A DNA stretch of 64,000 nucleotides, taken from NCBI GenBank assembly GCA_963708245.1, contig OY970201.1:1178001-1242000 (forward strand), read 5' to 3'. Origin of the DNA: CAVYXK01 sp963708245. Lineage in GTDB: Bacteria > Pseudomonadota > Alphaproteobacteria > Acetobacterales > Acetobacteraceae. The notes beneath the pieces were generated by a model, which was given only the letters and a program-made list of their open reading frames with translations, had not been told where the DNA came from and did not search any database. A program made the position numbers and the translations under genes. Positions 59,763-64,000 of the stretch are shown piece after piece (the first letter of the stretch is position 1; each line of letters begins with the position of its first letter).

Positions 59763-61694
59763 ATGCAATTCCATCTCAACGGGTTCCACCCCGGCGATCC
59801 GGGTATCTCCGAGGCTGACCCGCGGCAGGCGGTCCGAGCCACGGACGAACTCCCCGCGCAGGTCGACGTCCTCATCGTGGGCTGCGGCCCCGCCGGCCTC
59901 ACCCTCGCCGCGCAACTAGCTGCTTTCCCCGACATCACCACGCGAACCGTCGAACAAAAATCTGGCCCCCTCCTACTCGGCCAGGCCGACGGCATCGCTT
60001 GCCGCACGATGGAGATGTTCGAGGCGTTCGGCTTCGCCGACCGCGTCATGAAGGAGGCCTATTGGGTCAACGAGATCGCCTTCTGGAAGCCTGACGAGAC
60101 CAACCGCGAGACCATCGTCCGTAGCAACCGTATCCCGGACACCGAAGAAGGCCTCTCCGAGTTCCCTCATGTCGTCCTCAACCAGGCCCGTGTGCACGAC
60201 TTCTACCTTGAGGTCATGCGCAACTCACCGACGCGCCTCCAGCCTGACTACGGCCGCCGCTTGCTTGACCTGGTCATCCCCGCCGAGGCCCCAGACGCGC
60301 GCGTGATCGTTCGGCTCGAGCGCGTCGACTCTGGGCACCAGGGCGAGGTCGAAACAGTCAGCGCTCGCTTTGTCGTCGGCTGTGACGGCGCACGAAGTGT
60401 CGTTCGTCACTCCCTCGGTCTCGCACTGCATGGCGACTCTGCCAACCAGGCATGGGGCGTCATGGACGTCCTCGCCGTCACCGACTTCCCTGATGTCCGA
60501 GTGAAGACGGTGATACAGTCAGCTCACCAAGGAAGCGCTCTTATCATCCCTCGTGAGGGCGGATACCTTTTCCGAATTTACATCGAACTCGACAAGCTTG
60601 CAGCGACCCAGCGCGTCGCGAGCCTCAACATCACTCCCGACCGCCTTGTCGACGCTGCCCGTCGCATCCTCCATCCCTACAGCTTCGAAGTGAAGGAGGT
60701 CGCCTGGTGGTCGGTCTACGAGATCGGGCAGCGCCTCTGCGACCGCTTTGATGACGTCCCTGATGATTTAGCCGCCGATGTCTTCCCGCGGGTTTTCGTC
60801 GCAGGTGATGCCTGCCACACCCACAGTCCAAAGGCCGGCCAGGGGATGAACGTCTCCATGCAGGACGGTTTCAACCTTGGCTGGAAACTCGCGGCCGTGC
60901 TGCGCGGCCTTGCCGCCCCCAAGCTGCTGCGCACCTATTCCGACGAACGACGCGCCGTCGCCCAGGAACTGATCGACTTTGATCGCAAGCTCGCAACGAT
61001 GTTCAGCGCCCAGCCCAAGGACCCGGCGAACCGCGACAGCGATGGGGTCGAGCCCGCCGAGTTACAGCGCTATCTCGCCCAACAGCTTCGCTTCACCGCG
61101 GGAACGGAAACCCACTATCATACCTCAATCTTAACTGGCGTCCCCGCTTGGCAGCACCTCGCCACGGGCCTGAGCATCGGGCGGCGCTTTCACTCGGCTC
61201 CCGTCGTCCGCGTTGCCGACGCGCGCGCTCTCCATCTTGGCCACCTCGCCAGTGCCGACGGCCGGTGGCGCCTCTACGCCTTCGCCCCCGCCGAGGACAC
61301 GGCAGCACCCTCCTTCCGCGTGCATGCCCTCTGTGCCTTTCTCGCCACCTCTCCCCGCTCGCCAATCTGCCGCTTCACCCCGCCGGGGGCGGACATCGAT
61401 GCTGTCATCGACCTTCGTGCCATCTTCCAGCAGGGCCACCGCGACCTCGACCTTGCGGCCATGCCCTCCCTGCTACTGCCCAGCAAGGGCCGCTACGGCC
61501 TGCGCGACTACGAAAAGATATTCTGCGCCGACCCCAGGCCCGGCCACGATATCTTTGACATGCGGGGGATAGATCGCAGCCAAGGCTGCATCGTCGTCGT
61601 CCGCCCGGATCAGTATGTCGCCCACATCCTGCCGCTCGACGCCCACGACGCGCTCGCCGACTTCTTCGACGGCTTCATGCTCTGTGCGGCATGA
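59763..61694 (+). CDS. FAD-dependent aromatic hydroxylase (phenol 2-/3-hydroxybenzoate 4-monooxygenase type)
   Basis: 643 residues with GGAGGAG 9 nt before ATG 59763. The FAD motif is VDVLIVGCGPAGLTLAAQLA, the DG motif RFVVGCDGARSVVRHSLGLA, and the GD motif RVFVAGDACHTHSPKAGQGM. A C-terminal thioredoxin-like domain (~450-643) is typical of phenol hydroxylase/MobA enzymes. It hydroxylates an aromatic ring with NADPH and O2. No ring-cleavage or regulator gene lies next to it, so the pathway is unknown. Confidence 0.9.
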   Translation: MQFHLNGFHPGDPGISEADPRQAVRATDELPAQVDVLIVGCGPAGLTLAAQLAAFPDITTRTVEQKSGPLLLGQADGIACRTMEMFEAFGFADRVMKEAYWVNEIAFWKPDETNRETIVRSNRIPDTEEGLSEFPHVVLNQARVHDFYLEVMRNSPTRLQPDYGRRLLDLVIPAEAPDARVIVRLERVDSGHQGEVETVSARFVVGCDGARSVVRHSLGLALHGDSANQAWGVMDVLAVTDFPDVRVKTVIQSAHQGSALIIPREGGYLFRIYIELDKLAATQRVASLNITPDRLVDAARRILHPYSFEVKEVAWWSVYEIGQRLCDRFDDVPDDLAADVFPRVFVAGDACHTHSPKAGQGMNVSMQDGFNLGWKLAAVLRGLAAPKLLRTYSDERRAVAQELIDFDRKLATMFSAQPKDPANRDSDGVEPAELQRYLAQQLRFTAGTETHYHTSILTGVPAWQHLATGLSIGRRFHSAPVVRVADARALHLGHLASADGRWRLYAFAPAEDTAAPSFRVHALCAFLATSPRSPICRFTPPGADIDAVIDLRAIFQQGHRDLDLAAMPSLLLPSKGRYGLRDYEKIFCADPRPGHDIFDMRGIDRSQGCIVVVRPDQYVAHILPLDAHDALADFFDGFMLCAA

Positions 61695-61826
61695 TCCGAG
61701 CCTAAGATATGCCAGAAAGCTGGGCACTTCCGCGGCGATCCTGCGGAAGTGCCGGATAACCCTTCACGGAAAGTTGGCGGGCTTATACCACCGCCCTTGC
61801 AGTTGACTCGCCTTGTGCTCCCGTAG

Positions 61827-61852
61827 GGCGGAAAAGCGAAGCGCATTCCGCC
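61827..61852. repeat. REP-like palindrome of a second type
   Basis: GGCGGAA-aaGCG-aag-CGCat-TTCCGCC, flanked by GTAGGG, is a REP-like hairpin of a form found scattered in many bacterial genomes. It lies between the hydroxylase and vapC genes; that gap holds no gene. Confidence 0.6.
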
Positions 61853-61886
61853 GCCGTGCAAGGGTCAACATCAAAGGCGCCAGGTA

Positions 61887-62279
61887 TTACAGGCGGGATT
61901 GCAGGTCGGTTTGCGTGAAATCCTCGCCCTTGAATAATAGGGGCGCATTCATGGCTTTGGCGAGAGCGTAAGCCGCGCAATCGGACAGATTCAACGCAGC
62001 GGGATGAACGCCCTTGCCGTAGAGGTCAAAAGCTGCCGATGCAGCGTGCACCTGCGCTTCATCGAACGGCACGATCTCAATCTCGCTGTCGGTCAAAAAC
62101 CGCCAGAACCGCTCGACGGCTGCGGCGCCGCGCTTCACGCGCAGCACCAGCGCCATTTCGTGAGCGTTGACAGCCGACATGACACAGCGTTCGCCGCTGG
62201 CGATGACATTCTCGAATGCTTGCTTTTTGGGTTCGCCGAAAAGGATCGCGATCCGGGCTAAGGTATCGACAACGATCAT
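61887..62279 (-). CDS. vapC: VapC-family PIN-domain ribonuclease toxin
   Basis: 130 residues. The PIN acidic residues are present: VVDTLARIAILFGEP (Asp), SAVNAHEMALVLRVKRG (Glu), and ALNLSDCAAYALAKAMNAP with KGEDFTQTDLQSRL (Asp pair). VapC toxins cut tRNA-fMet, other tRNAs or rRNA. Its ATG overlaps the antitoxin stop (ATGA). The usual SAL after DT is changed (TLARIA), outside the catalytic Asp. The antitoxin gene upstream appears frameshifted, so VapC may be weakly made or tamed by other means. Confidence 0.9.
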   Translation of the reverse strand: MIVVDTLARIAILFGEPKKQAFENVIASGERCVMSAVNAHEMALVLRVKRGAAAVERFWRFLTDSEIEIVPFDEAQVHAASAAFDLYGKGVHPAALNLSDCAAYALAKAMNAPLLFKGEDFTQTDLQSRL

Positions 62280-62543
62280 GGACCGTTGAGGTCGTCCACG
62301 ATCTCGCGCGGGGACCGAGGGTCGAGGATCGGCAGGGCCGCGATCTCGCGCGCGAGCCGGTCCATGCGCGCGCGCCGCGTGGCAACCGCCTCGGGGGATC
62401 GGTTACGCGGCGGCTCCGGCGCGATACCTAGCGGCCTGCGCGCGCGCCTCCAAGGCTTGCCTGACGGCAGTATCAACGGTGACGCTCTGCGCCGCTGCCA
62501 AGCGCCGTGCGAGAGCTTCGGTTTCCCGAGAGAGATCAATCAT
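62276..62543 (-). pseudogene. VapB-family antitoxin gene with an internal frameshift
   Basis: From ATG 62543 the frame gives IDLSRETEALARRLAAAQSV followed by TVDTAVRQALEARAQAARY, a normal VapB (Rv0623-type) N-terminus, and then ends at TAA (~62404). The conserved C-terminus, ARMDRLAREIAALPILDPRS with PREIVDDLNGP, lies one frame away and overlaps vapC. The change of frame falls between about 62440 and 62410, in a GC-rich stretch. The N-terminal fragment could still bind DNA but would lack the toxin-binding tail. A sequencing indel or programmed frameshifting are alternatives. Confidence 0.7.
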
Positions 62544-62574
62544 GGCTTTAAGCTAGCACGGCTTGGGGAAAAAG

Positions 62575-62742
62575 TCAGGACGCGTCGAGCGGCGAAATCG
62601 TGTTGTGGAGGTTGTAGCTGCGCGCGATTTCCCGCACGGCCTCGCCGTTTGCCTTCCGTCGTAGCGCCTCGGCCTTCTGGTGCGGCGTCAAGGGCTGGAT
62701 GCAGTATGTTGCGAAACATGCTGCCCGCGGGCTGAGCCAGTA
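62575..62742 (-). pseudogene. 3' remnant of a serine recombinase/resolvase
   Basis: The frame reads ...LTPHQKAEALRRKANGEAV, REIARSYNLHNTISPLDAS and stops at 62575. This is close to the C-terminal HTH of resolvase-type serine recombinases (LTPHQ...REIARSY...STISRL). An in-frame TGA cuts it off upstream, and no catalytic domain is nearby. It marks an old mobile element. Confidence 0.6.
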
Positions 62743-62745
62743 TCA

Positions 62746-63440
62746 GCGTGCGGGTGATGCTATCCCCCGGGCTGGCGTGGTCAGACCGGGCGCCTGTGGG
62801 GACATCGCGGGAACTCGCCGCGCCGCAATCCGCAAAAGTTAACCTGGAGGGTCGCGAGGGCGATGGCGCATTCTTTGCTTTCCGCCGGCTGGCTCGCAGC
62901 TGGCGCAAAGTGGATGCTCGGATCTCTGGAGATCCGCGACGCATCTCGCCGGCGAGACGAATGCTCCGTTGCCCAGACCCCCGCAAGTCGGAGCTCCGGG
63001 GTTTGTCGGAGTGGATCCCACCCGAGGTGGCGCAGAAGTTCATCGCCAACCTTGTGGACCGAGGGCACTCGATCGGCCTTCCGCCGACGAGCTCGTGACG
63101 GCTTGGCGCCCACCCCTACACACCTCGAAAAAGACAAAGGGAACACCCCTGTTCGACGGCCCGCGCCGAGCGGCCGTCGCGGCTTCCACACACCCCCGTC
63201 CCGACACCGCCAGAACCTCACGGCGCGCAGCGCAGTGCAAGGGTGCGGTCAGGCCGGCCGGCCTGCATCCGGGGCGGGGGTCCGCGTGTCACAGGGTGCT
63301 GCGTTGTGGCACGGCGCTGAGCGGACCCCTGCGCCGGGTGCGGGCCAGCCAGGCCGTGGCGCGCCCTTGCGCGAAGCGAGCACCGTGAGAGGTGCCCGCG
63401 AAGAAGCTCCCTTTCGGTGAATACCAACAGGCCTGCCGAT
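62746..63440. other. Scar region between the recombinase remnant and the group II intron
   Basis: About 700 bp. Several overlapping frames are open on both strands (for example ATG 62748-63098 plus, 63049-62540 minus), but none has a Shine-Dalgarno or a recognisable product. The sequence after ~63110 is rich in C and G runs (CACCCCTACACACC, CCGGGGCGGGGGTCC). It should contain the target flank of the intron, whose exact 3' end I cannot place. Confidence 0.35.
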
Positions 63441-63565
63441 GGTCGGTTTCGGTAGAGTCGAGGTGTGGCGCGGTGGCTGTAGGTCGAACATATCTGTTGC
63501 CGCCCCTTTCGTTTGGCGGTGCCTCACTGGTCCGGCCGTGGCTCCGTCTCCACACCCCGCTCATC

Positions 63566-63598
63566 GAACCGGACATGCAGATCTCCCGCATCCGGCTC
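63566..63598 (-). ncRNA. Group II intron domain V
   Basis: The minus strand has GAGCCGGATGCGG-GAGAT-CTGCATGTCCGGTTC, a 33-nt hairpin: lower stem GAGCCGGA/TCCGGTTC, upper stem TGCGG/CTGCA and a short loop. It contains the catalytic AGC triad. It lies 12 bp after the maturase stop, exactly where domain V is expected. Confidence 0.85.
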
Positions 63599-63610
63599 TC
63601 GGACAAGACA

Positions 63611-64000
63611 TCACGCCTTCACCCACGCCACGTCGTGCCCAAGCCGGCTCAGGCGCACGAGCCCGAAGTGCCCGTAGAGGTGCGAGGGTGGATAGCTCCC
63701 GCCCCTGCGTCGCCTGACCTTGTGCTTGGAACGCAACCACCGGCGCAACCGCACCGCCGTGTAGCTGTCGAGCGCCCGATACGCCTTGTTGACAGTGCCA
63801 ACGCTGAAGTAGTTGGCCCATCCGCGTAACGCGCGGTTCAACTGCTCCACCAGCTCTGTGGTCTTCTGCCAAGTACCCGATCGGTCAGTCAGCGCGTGGA
63901 CTTTGTCGACCATGCGCTTGATGCTCTTCTTTGATGGCCGCTGACCCAAGCGGGCCTTGCCGGTTCTCGCCGAATACATCCGTCCGAACGTGTATCCCAG
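63611..64000 (-). CDS. ltrA: Group II intron maturase/reverse transcriptase, C-terminal part (5' end outside window)
   Basis: The frame is open to the window edge (LGYTFGRMYSARTGKARLGQ at the first visible residues), about 129 residues. PSKKSIKRMVDKVHALTDRS, then WQKTTELVEQLNRALRGWAN, and YFSVGTVNKAYRALDSYTAV, RLRRWLRSKHKVRRR are the maturase (X) domain and the basic C-terminus of LtrA-type proteins. It helps the intron fold, splice and retrohome. The ORF's internal ATG at 63979 is not the real start. Intact as far as seen. Confidence 0.93.
   Translation of the reverse strand: MGYTFGRMYSARTGKARLGQRPSKKSIKRMVDKVHALTDRSGTWQKTTELVEQLNRALRGWANYFSVGTVNKAYRALDSYTAVRLRRWLRSKHKVRRRRGGSYPPSHLYGHFGLVRLSRLGHDVAWVKA

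Larger units (their letters stand above)
63566..64000 (-). mobile_element. 3' part of a group II intron (continues beyond the window)
   Basis: On the minus strand the visible part consists of the end of the intron-encoded maturase followed by the domain V hairpin, the standard order at the 3' end of a bacterial group II intron. The 5' domains and most of the maturase lie outside the window. The intron's own 3' end is downstream of domain V (below 63566) and is not resolved. Confidence 0.85.

Noticed and set aside
62540..63221. Overlapping minus-strand ORFs of 169 and 146 residues
   Set aside because: Arg/Ser/Pro-rich, without start signals, and in conflict with the better-supported recombinase remnant and vapB frame.

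Overview
This is a GC-rich stretch of bacterial chromosome. Gene content points to an alphaproteobacterium, most likely of the Acetobacteraceae/Rhodospirillales. The signs are an EipB-family envelope protein, an aa3-type cox cluster with ctaB, a PmtA-type phospholipid methyltransferase, a YcaO-TfuA pair, an AspRS of the non-discriminating RDHGG type and many ATGA-overlapped operons. The lineage is inferred from gene content, not from a marker-gene comparison.

Layout. 1-3.7 kb: a class III cyclase with SAM and AAA domains (runs off the left edge), a small exported protein and a secreted HExxH protein. 3.8-7.5 kb: a ycaO-tfuA locus that seems to be the remains of a tandem duplication, invaded by a HigBA-type toxin-antitoxin (TA) module and abutted by ParDE. 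7.7-11.1 kb: a very large iron-sulfur flavin oxidoreductase. 11.3-12.7 kb: an ECF sigma factor and its membrane anti-sigma, whose tail is a 42-bp tandem repeat. 12.9-16.3 kb: aspS, eipB, marC. 16.3-23.1 kb: an oxidoreductase, a peptide-type ABC transporter without ATPases, and a GMC oxidoreductase. 23.4-26.2 kb: a large unknown protein carrying a perfect 38-bp palindrome, followed by gene debris. 26.8-29.8 kb: dapF-mtaB-ftsY operon. 30-34.3 kb: AlbA_2-domain protein, PBP1A, 2-hydroxyacid dehydrogenase. 34.3-35.3 kb: tRNA-Leu(UAA) followed by a MazEF pair with a 24-bp palindromic operator.

35.7-40.7 kb (minus strand): ctaC-ctaD-ctaB-small ORF-thrE; ctaG and the subunit III gene are absent where they usually lie. 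40.8-43.9 kb: a PmtA-type methyltransferase, a broken EamA transporter gene, a cold-shock protein and a frameshifted SMP-30 gene. 44.2-49.9 kb: YyaL-type protein, ogt, quinone oxidoreductase, a PemK/DUF2281 TA pair, and an exported lactonase. 49.9-54.9 kb (minus): an ABC-2 ATPase-permease-GldG-DUF4340-Nudix operon. 55-61.7 kb: cupin, a Bcr/CflA exporter with MarR regulator, an OmpA-like protein, recQ and an aromatic FAD hydroxylase. 61.7-64 kb: a scarred mobile region with vapC, a frameshifted vapB, a serine-recombinase remnant, and the 3' end of a group II intron (maturase and domain V).

The window is a mostly ordinary core chromosome interrupted by several accessory patches. It carries five type II TA loci, four clearly broken genes or duplication relics plus further remnants, and a family of small dispersed palindromic repeats in intergenic gaps.
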